Shown here: positions 26,249 through 34,877 of the stretch, piece by piece
Position numbering within the stretch: the first letter of the stretch is position 1
How the letters are laid out: every line of letters begins with the position of its first letter
Source of the DNA: Luteitalea sp.
GTDB taxonomy: Bacteria > Acidobacteriota > Vicinamibacteria > Vicinamibacterales > Vicinamibacteraceae
Assembly: GCA_009377605.1 (NCBI GenBank)
Contig: WHTT01000013.1
Location: forward strand, 1 to 64,000
Length of the DNA: 64,000 nt
Direction of reading: 5' to 3'
Translations under genes and position numbers: made by a program
The notes under the pieces: generated by a model
Told to the model about the DNA's origin: nothing
The model's database searches: none
What the model saw: the letters and a program-made list of their open reading frames with translations, nothing else

Positions 26249-28099
26249 TTATCCCTTCCTCCCCAGAGCTCTATCGAGATTGAACGCGGCGCTGATAAGG
26301 GCCAAGTGCGTAAAGGCCTGTGGGAAGTTGCCGAGGGCTTCACCGCTCGGGCCCGTCTGTTCTGCGTAGAGCCCGAGATGGTTCGCGTAGCCCAGCATCT
26401 GCTCGAACAGGAGACGCGCTTCCTCCAGACGCTGGCCGTCGAACTGCCCTGCACGCGTCAGCGCCTCGACCAACCAAAACGTGCACATGTTGAACGAGCC
26501 CTCGTGGCCCCGTAGGCCGTCGACGCCGGTGCGCGGATCGTAACGATAGACGGCGCTGCTCGACATCAGGCCCCCCTCGTGAAGTGGCTTCATCACCGCA
26601 TCGATTGTGCGCAGCATCCGTGGATCGCTCGGCGAGACGAAGAACACGAGCGGCATCAGCAGCGTCGCTGCATCGAGGTCGTCGGAGCCATAGTACTGCA
26701 CGAACGCGTTGCGCTGCTGGCTCCAGCCGCGCTCCATGATCTCCAGGAACAGCTTGTCGCGCTCGGCGAGCCACACCGTTCGGTTGGAAGGGAGTGAGCG
26801 CTTGTCCGCCAGGCGGACGGCGCGATCCAGCGCGACCCAACACATAAGCTTCGAGTAGACGAAAGGCTTCCGTCCACCGCGCACTTCCCAGATGCTCTCG
26901 TCGTCTTCGGCCCAGTTCTCCACGACCCAGTCGACCAGGCGGGAAACGGCGCGCCAGAGGTCGGTCGAGATCGGCCGACCGTACTTGTTGAACAGATATA
27001 CGGCGTCCAACAGCTCACCGTAGATATCCAGCTGCAGTTGTTCCGAAGCGCCGTTGCCAATGCGGACGGGACGTGAGCCGCGGTAGCCGGCGAGATGATC
27101 GAGCGTCACTTCCGGCAGATACGGGCGGCCATCGATGCTGTACATCGTTTGAAGGCCCACGTTGGTGGCTTCGTGACATCGCGCTTCGATCCAGCCCATG
27201 AAGTCTGCGGCTTCACTGGTGAAACCGATCCGGATCAGCGCGTAGAGGGTGAACGCCGCATCGCGGACCCAGACGTAGCGATAGTCCCAATTGCGCTCGC
27301 CGCCGATGTGCTCGGGCAGGCTACAGGTTGGCGCGGCAATGAGCGCGCCGGTTGGCTCGAAGGTGAGCAGCTTCAAGGCGAGTGCCGAGCGATACACCGT
27401 CTCGCGCCAGCGGCCGGTATAGGTACAGCGTTCGAGCCAGCGTCGCCAGAATTGCACCGTCTCGCGAAAGAGCGCCTCTCCCTCTTCATGCGCCAGGCAT
27501 GACAACAGCGGCCTGTCGTCCCGGAGCTCGTAGAGGACGAAGACGTGCTCCTCCCCCTCCTGCAGCACGAACTCCGCCGCGACGCCTGATCCGTCGCGGA
27601 CGAGCGGCACCGGTCCACACAACGCCAGACGCAGTCGACGGCCGCTGAACCGGGCGCCATCCTGGACCAGCTCACACTCAGGGACCTCGCGCGCGTAGTC
27701 GAACATGAGGCGACACTCGAGCCGAAAGCGGATCTCGCCGCGCGAGCAGCGGACGCGGCGGATGATCGCGCGCCGGAACGGGTGATCTTCGGCAACATTG
27801 ACCGGCATGAAGTCCACGACCTCACCGACACCCTGCGGTGAGAGAAAACGTGTGACGAGCACGTTCGTGTCCGGCCAGTAGAACTGCCTCGTGACGCTGT
27901 CGTGATCGGTGTAGATGCGGAACGAACCGCCACGCGCTGGGTCGAGCAGCGCGGCACAGACAGTTGGCGAATCGAAGAACGGCCAGCAAAGCCAATCGAT
28001 CGATCCGTCGCGACCAACGAGCGCGACCGTGCGCATGTTGCCGATGATGCCGTAGTCCTCGATAGGCTTGAACGCGTCCAAGGTATGGGTTGTGTGCAT
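26249..28099 (-). CDS. glycoside hydrolase family 15 (trehalase/glucoamylase-like)
   Basis: 616 residues, normal for bacterial GH15. An N-terminal beta-sandwich ([20 protein letters not shown], then [20 protein letters not shown]) is followed by the (alpha/alpha)6 catalytic domain: [38 protein letters not shown], and [20 protein letters not shown] with the catalytic glutamate region. No signal peptide, so it acts in the cytoplasm. Many similar proteins hydrolyse trehalose; that is the best guess but not proven. First gene of a likely operon with the TraB/GumN gene. Confidence 0.9.
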   Translation of the reverse strand: MHTTHTLDAFKPIEDYGIIGNMRTVALVGRDGSIDWLCWPFFDSPTVCAALLDPARGGSFRIYTDHDSVTRQFYWPDTNVLVTRFLSPQGVGEVVDFMPVNVAEDHPFRRAIIRRVRCSRGEIRFRLECRLMFDYAREVPECELVQDGARFSGRRLRLALCGPVPLVRDGSGVAAEFVLQEGEEHVFVLYELRDDRPLLSCLAHEEGEALFRETVQFWRRWLERCTYTGRWRETVYRSALALKLLTFEPTGALIAAPTCSLPEHIGGERNWDYRYVWVRDAAFTLYALIRIGFTSEAADFMGWIEARCHEATNVGLQTMYSIDGRPYLPEVTLDHLAGYRGSRPVRIGNGASEQLQLDIYGELLDAVYLFNKYGRPISTDLWRAVSRLVDWVVENWAEDDESIWEVRGGRKPFVYSKLMCWVALDRAVRLADKRSLPSNRTVWLAERDKLFLEIMERGWSQQRNAFVQYYGSDDLDAATLLMPLVFFVSPSDPRMLRTIDAVMKPLHEGGLMSSSAVYRYDPRTGVDGLRGHEGSFNMCTFWLVEALTRAGQFDGQRLEEARLLFEQMLGYANHLGLYAEQTGPSGEALGNFPQAFTHLALISAAFNLDRALGRKG

Positions 28100-28185
28100 G
28101 GTCTCGCGTTAGTTTTTACGTTCTTAACAAACTCTTAGCCGGCCGTTAACCACGTCGCCGGGCAAGTCGTATCACAATCACCTCG

Positions 28186-28273
28186 GTAGGGCCGCCTCGC
28201 CGAGGCGGCCGCGACGGCGCGTTCCGCCTTCGCACTTAGCGCTACGGCGGACGAGTCGGCGAACGCGCCCTAC
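28186..28273. repeat. GTAGGG...CCCTAC composite palindrome
   Basis: Bounded by GTAGGG and CCCTAC, with inner hairpins CCGCCTCGCCGAGGCGG and GGCGCGTTCCGCC...GGCGAACGCGCC. Most complete copy of the family seen also at 1670, 29579, 36131 and 41528. Lies upstream of the gene at 28309. Confidence 0.75.
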
Positions 28274-28308
28274 CTGATTCGAGGCGCGCACGCGCGCGGA
28301 GGTGAATC

Positions 28309-29400
28309 ATGCAGGCCAGGATCCCGTACAGAGCAGCGATAGTGATCTCGGCGGCGCTGGCCATGCTGGCGAGCGGGGCGCCGAATCCGCAAGTCGTGAG
28401 CGCTGCGAGCGCGACCCGCGCGCAGGAGCCTGCATCGCGGCCAGTCACGGAGGCCGCACCCGGAGGGGAGCAGGGCTCTACGCCGGCTCCACCCTCCGAA
28501 GCCAGTATTGCGAAAGCCAAAGAGGTGCTTCAAGCGGTCAACGAGGCGGTGGGCGGTGCCGCGGTCGCTGATTTGCGCAGCTTGGCCTTCGAGGCGGACA
28601 CGCGCCGTGTATTCGGTGAACGCCAGATGTCGAGCACGTTCACCATGCGCGTCTTGTTTCCCGACAAGTTCCAACGCGTCGAGGAGACTGAGCGACCAGA
28701 CGGTACGCCGGGCGGTACCGTCACGCTGACCGTGAACGGACAAGAGAGCTGGATGGAGCGTGAGGGCGGTGGCGGTTTCCGGGGGCGCGGGCGAGGCGCT
28801 CGGGAGGGCGGATCCGGCGAGGCGGGAGCGGCACAGGGAGGACCGGGCGGGCCGGCAATGGGCGGTAGCCGCGGCGGCGGCCGCGGGCGTGCCATGCACG
28901 GCGAGTTCTACCGTGCCCTGCTCGGCGTGCTGCCCAGCGCAGCCCCGCTCGCCGGGCTCACGCTCGCGCACGTCGGCGAGGCACAGGCGCCGAACGGCCA
29001 GACGGCTGACGTGCTCGATGTGGCAGGTGACGGGTTCAAGGCTCGCGTGTTCGTCGACCGGCAAACGCACCTCCTCCTCATGATGACCTATCAGGCGCCG
29101 TCCTTCCGAGGTATGCGCCGCATGGGGCCGCAACGGGGCGGGAGCGAGGACGAGCGGCGCAAGGCTCTCGAGGAGATCCGCCGGGAGAGGCAGGCGCAGG
29201 GGCCGCCACCCTTGGTCGAGACCCAGCTCTTCTTCAGCGACTACGGTGACGAAGGTGGCGTGCAGGTACCGCACAAGATCATCCGTCAGGTCGACGACCA
29301 GGTCGAGGAAGAGTGGACGATCACCAAGGTCGAGCTAAATCCAGACCTCGAGCCCGAGCAGTTCAAGGATAAGAGAAAGCAGTCAAGGAATCCTGAGTAA
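28309..29400 (+). CDS. periplasmic LolA-like protein with Gly/Arg-rich loop
   Basis: 363 residues; GGAGG six bases before the ATG. Signal peptide at about residues 1-32. Residues about 65-145 have the strand pattern of outer-membrane lipoprotein sorting domains (FTMRVLFPDKFQRVEETERP, then VTLTVNGQESWMERE). A glycine/arginine-rich loop at about 150-200 (GGGGFRGRGRGAREGG and similar) interrupts the fold, which then resumes with DVLDVAGDGFKARVFVDRQT and EEEWTITKVELNPDL. Probably a LolA/LppX-like lipid- or ligand-binding periplasmic protein. Eleven bases upstream of a TonB receptor that has its own Gly-rich loop, so the two products may work together. Confidence 0.65.
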   Translation: MQARIPYRAAIVISAALAMLASGAPNPQVVSAASATRAQEPASRPVTEAAPGGEQGSTPAPPSEASIAKAKEVLQAVNEAVGGAAVADLRSLAFEADTRRVFGERQMSSTFTMRVLFPDKFQRVEETERPDGTPGGTVTLTVNGQESWMEREGGGGFRGRGRGAREGGSGEAGAAQGGPGGPAMGGSRGGGRGRAMHGEFYRALLGVLPSAAPLAGLTLAHVGEAQAPNGQTADVLDVAGDGFKARVFVDRQTHLLLMMTYQAPSFRGMRRMGPQRGGSEDERRKALEEIRRERQAQGPPPLVETQLFFSDYGDEGGVQVPHKIIRQVDDQVEEEWTITKVELNPDLEPEQFKDKRKQSRNPE

Positions 29401-29411
29401 GCAGGTTGACG

Positions 29412-32249
29412 ATGGTTTGTCGTATCAGATATGCCGGCGCGTGGTTCGTCGTTGGTCTGATGGCCGCGGCGCTCACGCCGGCTCGGTGGGCCGGAGCGGC
29501 GCAGATTGCAACGCAGTCGTCGTCGGTGGGGGCACAGGCGGCCTTCGCGGGGCAGTCTGCAGCTCCGGCCACACTAGCGGCGCGTTCGGCGAACGCGCCC
29601 TACCCCGATGGTTCGGCGAACGCGCCGTACCACGATGGCGGTAGGGACGCCTCGCCGAGGCGCGCTGACGATGCTGCGGGTCAATCCGCCGGAACCGTCA
29701 GCGTCGTTGTCACCGATCCCCTCGGTGATCGTATCCCTGGCGCAGATGTGACGCTGGTCGGCCCGCAACCTGCCACAACGCCTATCCCCATGGTGACGGA
29801 TGACCGCGGCGAGGCGCTCTTCGAGAGCCTGGCGCCTGGAACCTATGCGCTGCGTGTCGAGCTGTCCGGGTTCGAGCCATTCGACGAGCCGAGACTGGTG
29901 GTCACCGACCGGCAGCGGGTCACGAGAGAGGTGGAGCTCGCGCTGAGCAAGGTTCTCGAAGACGTGGCGGTCACGCAAGACCCGACCGAGACGGCGCTCG
30001 CCAACAACTTCACGCAAGCCTTGACCCAAGAGCAGATCGAAAATCTCCCGGACGATCCCGAGGAGATGGCGGAGGTCATCGAGGCGATAGCCGGTCCTGG
30101 CGCCGTCATGCGAGTGAACGGGTTCGAGGGCGGGCAGTTGCCGCCCAAGTCTCAAATTCAGGAGATTCGCTTCCGTTTCGATCCGTATTCGGCAGACAAC
30201 CATCAGGCCGGCCGGCCGCGCATCGACATCGTGACCAGGCCGGGCAGCGGCGACTTTCGGAATCAGGTGAATCTCGGCTTTCGTGATCAATCGCTCGATG
30301 CGCGCAGCCCCCTCGCCCCAGAGCGAGGCGATGGCCAGACCCGCCGGTTGCGATGGAGCACGAGTGGCCCCATCGTGAGGAACAAGACCTCGTATGCGAT
30401 CTCGGTCAGCGGCTGGGACGCGTTCGATGCACAGACGATCAACGCGCGGCTGGACAGCGGGCCATTCAGCGACATCGTCGAACAGGGCAATCGTCGGCTC
30501 GAGATGGACTTTCGCCTCGAGCATGCCTTGACGAGCGAGCAGATGCTGCGCTTCGAGTACCAGCGTGAATCGCGCTGGCAGCGCGATCTCGGTGCCACTG
30601 AGCTCGATTTACAGGAGCGTGCCTACGATCGGGATTCTTTCGAGAACCGTGCCCGTATCAGCACGTCGGGCACGTTCGCGAAGCGCTTTCTCAACCACGT
30701 GCGCTTCGAGTACGCGTGGGATGACACCGAGACGATGTCGGCCAGCATGGAGCCGACCATCGACGTGCTCGGCTCGTTTACCTCGGGCGGCGCGCAGCTC
30801 GCCGGCGGCGAGCGCGCGCGGGAGATCGAGGTGGCCGACGACCTCCAGTTCACGCTCGGCAAAATGCACAGTCTCAGTGCCGGCTTCGAGATCGACGTCT
30901 CCCGTTACCGCACCAACGAGCAGTCGAACATGGGCGGGACGTTCACCTTCGCGAGCCTCGACGATTATGTCGCGGGACGCCCGCTCCAGTTCTCCCAGCG
31001 TGAGGGCAACCCGGAGGCGACCTACTCTCGCCACGAGGTCGGCTGGTATGTTCAGGACGACATCCGTCTGCGCAAGGACCTCATGCTCGGCGTTGGCCTG
31101 AGGCACGAGTTTCAGTCACAAATTGACGGCAAGGCAAACTTCTCACCGCGCGCCAGCATCGGTTGGACGCCGTTCGCCAGTGGACGAACGACCATCCGCG
31201 CAGGCGGGGGCATCTTCTATGACTGGTACGGGGCGGACACGTACGCGCAGACCGTGCTCGTCGATGGACTTCGTCAACGGGACATCATCATCCAGAATCC
31301 CTCTTATCCAGATCCGTTCGCAGGGGCGGCCAGTGAGACGATTCCACCGAGCCGGATTCAGGCTGCCGAGGATCTCCGGCTGCCCAGGCTGACACGCGTG
31401 TCGGTCGGCGTCGACCAACAGCTGACAGAGTGGGCACGGCTTCGCACCAACTATTTCCGCGAGGAGACCTCGCATCGACTGCGTGGGCTGAACATCAACG
31501 CGCCTATCGACGGCGTGCGACCGTCTCCGGAGTTCGAGCGTATCACCGAGATCCAGTCGATTGGACGGGCCGAGGAGCAGGGGGTCGACCTGAGCCTCAT
31601 GATGTCCTACATGCCGCGCAGTCTGTTCGGCGTCATCAGCTATCGATACGGCAGGTCCATGAACGACGCAGACGGACCGCTCAGCCTGCCGGCCGACGGC
31701 TCCGACCTCGCCAGCGAGTGGGGACCGGCGAGCGGCGACATTCGCCACCAGATCTTCAGCTTCATCAACGTGCAACTCCCGAAGGGCTTTGGTCTAGGAC
31801 TCCACGCGCGCGTGAGCTCTGGTGCGCCCTACAACAGAACGCTGGGCACTGATGCCAACGGGGATACGGCCACCAACGACCGGTCCGAGGGGGTGTCACG
31901 TAATAGTGAGCTGGGCGACTGGCAGAAGAACGTGGATCTGCGTTTGAGCTGGGGGTTCGGCTCCGGCGTTGGCCGCGGCGGTGGTGGCGGTCGCGGTGGT
32001 GGTGGACGGGGCCCTGGTGGGCCCCGCGGTGGTGGTGGTCCACCCGGCGGTGGGCCTCAGACCGTCGGCATGCGAGATCGGCAGCAAGGGCGTCCGACGG
32101 GGCTCGAGGTCTATATTCAGGCGCTCAACGTGTTCAATATTGCCAACTACACACGATATGGCGGTGTCGAAAGCGCGCCGAACTTTGGCGAGCCCATCAG
32201 CGCCATGCCTGGCCGCCAGCTGGAGCTCGGCATGCGCGTCTCCTTCTAG
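29412..32249 (+). CDS. TonB-dependent receptor, Oar-like, with repeat-derived insertion
   Basis: 945 residues from the ATG at 29412 (AGCAGG upstream; a TTG at 29406 is in frame). Signal peptide at about 1-30. A carboxypeptidase-regulatory beta-sandwich covers about 95-180 (VVVTDPLGDRIPGADVTL, then SLAPGTYALRVELSGFEPFD). A plug-like region and a long barrel follow, ending in the aromatic C-terminus RQLELGMRVSF. Between signal and regulatory domain, residues about 58-90 are encoded by an in-frame copy of the intergenic GCGTTCGGCGAACGCGCC repeat. A Gly-rich loop lies near residues 855-880. It probably imports large or complex ligands across the outer membrane. Confidence 0.9.
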   Translation: MVCRIRYAGAWFVVGLMAAALTPARWAGAAQIATQSSSVGAQAAFAGQSAAPATLAARSANAPYPDGSANAPYHDGGRDASPRRADDAAGQSAGTVSVVVTDPLGDRIPGADVTLVGPQPATTPIPMVTDDRGEALFESLAPGTYALRVELSGFEPFDEPRLVVTDRQRVTREVELALSKVLEDVAVTQDPTETALANNFTQALTQEQIENLPDDPEEMAEVIEAIAGPGAVMRVNGFEGGQLPPKSQIQEIRFRFDPYSADNHQAGRPRIDIVTRPGSGDFRNQVNLGFRDQSLDARSPLAPERGDGQTRRLRWSTSGPIVRNKTSYAISVSGWDAFDAQTINARLDSGPFSDIVEQGNRRLEMDFRLEHALTSEQMLRFEYQRESRWQRDLGATELDLQERAYDRDSFENRARISTSGTFAKRFLNHVRFEYAWDDTETMSASMEPTIDVLGSFTSGGAQLAGGERAREIEVADDLQFTLGKMHSLSAGFEIDVSRYRTNEQSNMGGTFTFASLDDYVAGRPLQFSQREGNPEATYSRHEVGWYVQDDIRLRKDLMLGVGLRHEFQSQIDGKANFSPRASIGWTPFASGRTTIRAGGGIFYDWYGADTYAQTVLVDGLRQRDIIIQNPSYPDPFAGAASETIPPSRIQAAEDLRLPRLTRVSVGVDQQLTEWARLRTNYFREETSHRLRGLNINAPIDGVRPSPEFERITEIQSIGRAEEQGVDLSLMMSYMPRSLFGVISYRYGRSMNDADGPLSLPADGSDLASEWGPASGDIRHQIFSFINVQLPKGFGLGLHARVSSGAPYNRTLGTDANGDTATNDRSEGVSRNSELGDWQKNVDLRLSWGFGSGVGRGGGGGRGGGGRGPGGPRGGGGPPGGGPQTVGMRDRQQGRPTGLEVYIQALNVFNIANYTRYGGVESAPNFGEPISAMPGRQLELGMRVSF
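29579..29671. repeat. GCGTTCGGCGAACGCGCC/CGCCTCGCCGAGGCG repeat inside a coding sequence
   Basis: Contains GCGTTCGGCGAACGCGCCCT, a second TTCGGCGAACGCGCC, and GTAGGGACGCCTCGCCGAGG. The same modules occur in non-coding DNA at 1670, 28186 and 41528. It is translated in frame as NAPYPDGSANAPYHDGGRDA within the TonB receptor. Confidence 0.85.
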
Positions 32250-32280
32250 TGGTCTGCTGGACCCTCCAACCTCCTCCCAA

Positions 32281-32313
32281 GGGGCAGGTCAAACCCACCT
32301 GCCCCTATTTTTT
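32281..32313 (+). terminator. rho-independent terminator after the TonB receptor
   Basis: Perfect arms GGGGCAGGT (32281-32289) and ACCTGCCCC (32297-32305) with a 7-base loop, followed by TATTTTTT. Textbook intrinsic terminator. Confidence 0.9.
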
Positions 32314-32391
32314 CCCGCGAGCGTCGCTCCTCGACTCGCCCGCTCCAACCTCGGACAGTAGTAAACTCGCGGCGAGAACGGAGGCGCGTCG

Positions 32392-32835
32392 ATGGAAGCT
32401 GACAGCGTACGGCGGTATCAGGTGCAGGCCCGCTCGACGGATATGCTCGGCCGGGTCTTGTGCAGCGCCAGGCAACATCACTTCGTCGTGGATGGTCCGG
32501 CGCAGAACGGCTGTCCCGGCGAAGCGGTGACGCCAGCCGAGGTCTTTCTCGCGGGCGTCGCCTCCTGCGGTGTCGAGCTGATTCAGGTGATCGCGCGCGA
32601 TCAGGGTATGACGCTCGGTGGCGTCACGGCGCAAATCGACGGCTGGGTCGACCGCGAGCACCCTGTCCGCAGCGATCACACTGTCTTCAACGGGGCCCGG
32701 CTCCGGCTCCAACTCACCGGCGTGACGTCCAAGGAGGCTGAGGAGCTCGTGGAGAAGTTCAAGTCGAGATGACCGCTCTATGGCACGCTTGCAGTTGCAA
32801 GCCCGGACGTTGCGGTTGAGCTCGACGTCATTTGA
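32392..32835 (+). CDS. OsmC-family peroxiredoxin, probable selenoprotein (UGA at codon 127)
   Basis: GGAGG seven bases before the ATG. The first 126 residues show the OsmC fold: VVDGPAQNGCPGEAVTPAEV, the first reactive-cysteine helix FLAGVASCGVELIQVIA (Cys63), and LTGVTSKEAEELVEKFKSR. At 32770-32772 an in-frame TGA stands exactly where the family has its second conserved cysteine (CPLY or CPVY); the frame then continues with PLYGTLAVASPDVAVELDVI and stops at 32833-32835, giving 147 residues, the usual OsmC length. A hairpin with a G-containing tetraloop follows the TGA at SECIS distance. Known family chemistry is thiol reduction of organic hydroperoxides, and Sec-containing OsmC-like proteins are known from metagenomes. 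If UGA is a plain stop, the product is a 126-residue protein without the second active-site residue. Confidence 0.7.
32770..32804 (+). promoter_or_regulatory. in-frame UGA with bacterial SECIS-like hairpin
   Basis: UGA at 32770-32772. The upper stem is CTTGC (32788-32792) with GCAAG (32797-32801), closed further by G32787-C32802, and beyond a three-base bulge GG (32782-32783) with CC (32803-32804). The apical loop AGTT has G at its second position and starts 20 bases after UGA. These values fit the bacterial SECIS rules (loop 16-37 bases after UGA, G among the first two loop bases). Confidence 0.6.
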
Positions 32836-32856
32836 CTGCCTTGCCGCCATCCGAAC

Positions 32857-32879
32857 CTCGGTAACGTGGCGTCACCGAG
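32857..32879 (+). terminator. hairpin after the extended osmC reading frame
   Basis: CTCGGT (32857-32862) pairs with ACCGAG (32874-32879), with an inner ACG/CGT stem and a TGG loop. It begins 22 bases after the second stop of the osmC frame, not after the UGA. No T-tract. Confidence 0.4.
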
Positions 32880-33053
32880 ATCTGTTCCTGCCGCGTAGTG
32901 TCTCAGTACACCGTCTGCTAAGGGGCCGATCGCACCGACCAGCCTCGGCCGTAGCGTTCCCGGCGGATAGCGCGCGGTGTGGTGCGTCCAGCGTTCCGTA
33001 TTTTCAGCACACGGATCAACTGGCGCGGATCTCGCATAGGCTGCACAGCACGA

Positions 33054-34235
33054 ATGGTCCGAGGAGGGACGACAAGGGCATTCGATGGGTGCCAAACTGA
33101 GCCGTGCATCGCATTGGATCGTCACGGCAATAGCCGGGGCGGGCCGGCGCGAGCCGTCCGACACCGGCGTTGCACACGGCGTCGCTGCTTGGCCGTTGTG
33201 GCGGTTGCCGCATCGATTCTCTTGCCGTCTGCGAGCGTCAGCGTTCAGGAGGAGCGCCGAACGCTGCAGAATGTCCTCCACGATATCGGTCTGAATGCTC
33301 GCGATGTGCGAACGGTCGAGAGCGGGCGCCCTGTCTCGATGCTCCTGAGCACGGATCTCGCGCACGAGATTGCGGTGTTCGGCAGCGTCCGCATTGACGT
33401 CTCTGCAGCGACATTCGTGGAGCGCTTTCGCGACATTGCCAGGTTCGAGTCCGGAGAGAGCGTCAGGCAGATCGGCACATTCCGTCAGCCGCCAACGCTC
33501 GACGACGTCAAGGCACTTCGCATGCCACTCGACGATCTCCGGGCGTTGTCGCAGTGCGAGATTGGCAAGTGCGCCGTGAAGTTGCCCGCGGAGGCAATGA
33601 CGCGCATCCGGCGAGAGGGGGGAGGAGGGACCAGCGCGCGCGCGCGTGCCGACGCGATACTCAAAGACATGCTCGTCGGCTTCGTCACGGCGTATCGCGC
33701 ACAGGGCAACGGCGCCCTGCCGGAGCTGAGCGACCAGGATCAGCCCCTGCGTTCCGGCGACGCGTTCGAGGAGATGCTGGAGGAGAGCAGCTCGCTCCTC
33801 TCCAGTCAGCCGGAGCTCAGCGACTATCTGCGATCCTACCCCAGAGCGCGCCTTGCCAACGCCGACGACTTCTTCTACTGGTCGTTGGTGGACTTCGGTA
33901 TCAAGCCCACGCTCCGCGTCAATCACGTCACCATCTACCAGCCACCGCCTGATCGAGGGATCGACTACGCCATTGCCTCGAAGCAGATCTACGCGAGTCA
34001 CTACTTCGACGCGGCGCTGGAACTGAAGTTCCTGGTGGAGGACCCGCTGCAGGAGGGGCTCGATCGCGTGTATCTTCTGGTTGTGAACCGCGCTCGGATT
34101 GGCGGACTGACAGGCCTCCTCCGCGCGCTGATCCGTCCCTCGGCGCGCCGCAGGACGCGCGACGCTCTGGACCGCTATCTTCGAAGCACAAAGGCGCGAC
34201 TCGAACAGGCGTCGGCCGAGGCCGTGACGCGGTGA
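33054..34235 (+). CDS. exported protein of unknown function
   Basis: The start is uncertain: the frame is open from a GTG at 32979, has an ATG at 33054 and a TTG at 33189, and none has a convincing Shine-Dalgarno. The hydrophobic stretch CLAVVAVAASILLPSASVS looks like a signal peptide, which would suit a start nearer to it. The mature part is about 330 residues, mixed alpha/beta, with SDYLRSYPRARLANADDFFY, DFGIKPTLRVNHVTIYQPPP and ALELKFLVEDPLQEGLDRVY as probable core strands and a basic C-terminal helix. I recognise no family. It stands alone between the osmC terminator and the palindrome at 34256. Confidence 0.6.
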   Translation: MVRGGTTRAFDGCQTEPCIALDRHGNSRGGPARAVRHRRCTRRRCLAVVAVAASILLPSASVSVQEERRTLQNVLHDIGLNARDVRTVESGRPVSMLLSTDLAHEIAVFGSVRIDVSAATFVERFRDIARFESGESVRQIGTFRQPPTLDDVKALRMPLDDLRALSQCEIGKCAVKLPAEAMTRIRREGGGGTSARARADAILKDMLVGFVTAYRAQGNGALPELSDQDQPLRSGDAFEEMLEESSSLLSSQPELSDYLRSYPRARLANADDFFYWSLVDFGIKPTLRVNHVTIYQPPPDRGIDYAIASKQIYASHYFDAALELKFLVEDPLQEGLDRVYLLVVNRARIGGLTGLLRALIRPSARRRTRDALDRYLRSTKARLEQASAEAVTR

Positions 34236-34255
34236 CCGGAGATAATCGTCTGTAG

Positions 34256-34275
34256 GCCCGACCTTCAGGTCGGGC
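34256..34275. repeat. GCCCGACCT palindrome
   Basis: GCCCGACCTTCAGGTCGGGC, same family as 8374-8393 (one central base differs). Preceded in both places by GTAG. Located just upstream of pdxH. Confidence 0.75.
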
Positions 34276-34295
34276 GCTGGAGCGTCTACACGTCG

Positions 34296-34877
34296 ATGAA
34301 CGATTCAGATCCGCTCGCACTGTTCCGTCACGCCTTCGAGCGCGCCGCGGCACAGGCGCCGTTCGATCACACCGCGTGCGCGCTGGCGACCGCGTTGTCC
34401 GACGGCCGGCCTTCCGTCCGGGTGGTGCTCCTCCACGGCTTGGATGAGCGGGGCTTCGTCTTCTACACCAACTACGCGAGCCGCAAGGCGCGCGAGCTCG
34501 ACGACAACCCGCGCGCGGCGCTGTGCTTCTACTGGCCCTGGATCGACGAGCAGGTTCGCGTCGAGGGTGTCGCGGCACGAATTGCGCCCGACGAATCGGA
34601 CGCGTACTTCGTGACCCGTCCGCGCGGAAGCCGGCTTGGCGCGTGGGCGTCGAAGCAGAGCCAGGTGCTCACGTCGCGTGACGAGCTGCTGGCGCGCTTG
34701 CGCGAGACCGAGGCACGATTCCCTGGCGAAGACGTGCCGCGGCCATCGTTCTGGGGGGGATATCGCCTGACGCCAGACGTCATCGAGTTCTGGAAATCCG
34801 AGGAGTTTCGGCTGCACGATCGCGTTCGGTACCGGCGAGTCGAGCACGGTTGGCAACGCGAGCGACTCTATCCGTGA
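34296..34877 (+). CDS. pdxH: pyridoxamine 5'-phosphate oxidase
   Basis: 193 residues. Oxidises pyridoxamine or pyridoxine 5'-phosphate to pyridoxal 5'-phosphate using FMN. Conserved parts are ALATALSDGRPSVRVVLLHG and GFVFYTNYASRKARELDDNP (FMN-binding barrel), GSRLGAWASKQSQVL, and the C-terminal signature VIEFWKSEEFRLHDRVRY, matching the PdxH pattern with the substrate-binding HDR. Slightly shorter than the E. coli enzyme because the N-terminal arm is reduced. Its stop codon directly abuts the stop of the convergent gene, without a base between. Confidence 0.93.
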   Translation: MNDSDPLALFRHAFERAAAQAPFDHTACALATALSDGRPSVRVVLLHGLDERGFVFYTNYASRKARELDDNPRAALCFYWPWIDEQVRVEGVAARIAPDESDAYFVTRPRGSRLGAWASKQSQVLTSRDELLARLRETEARFPGEDVPRPSFWGGYRLTPDVIEFWKSEEFRLHDRVRYRRVEHGWQRERLYP

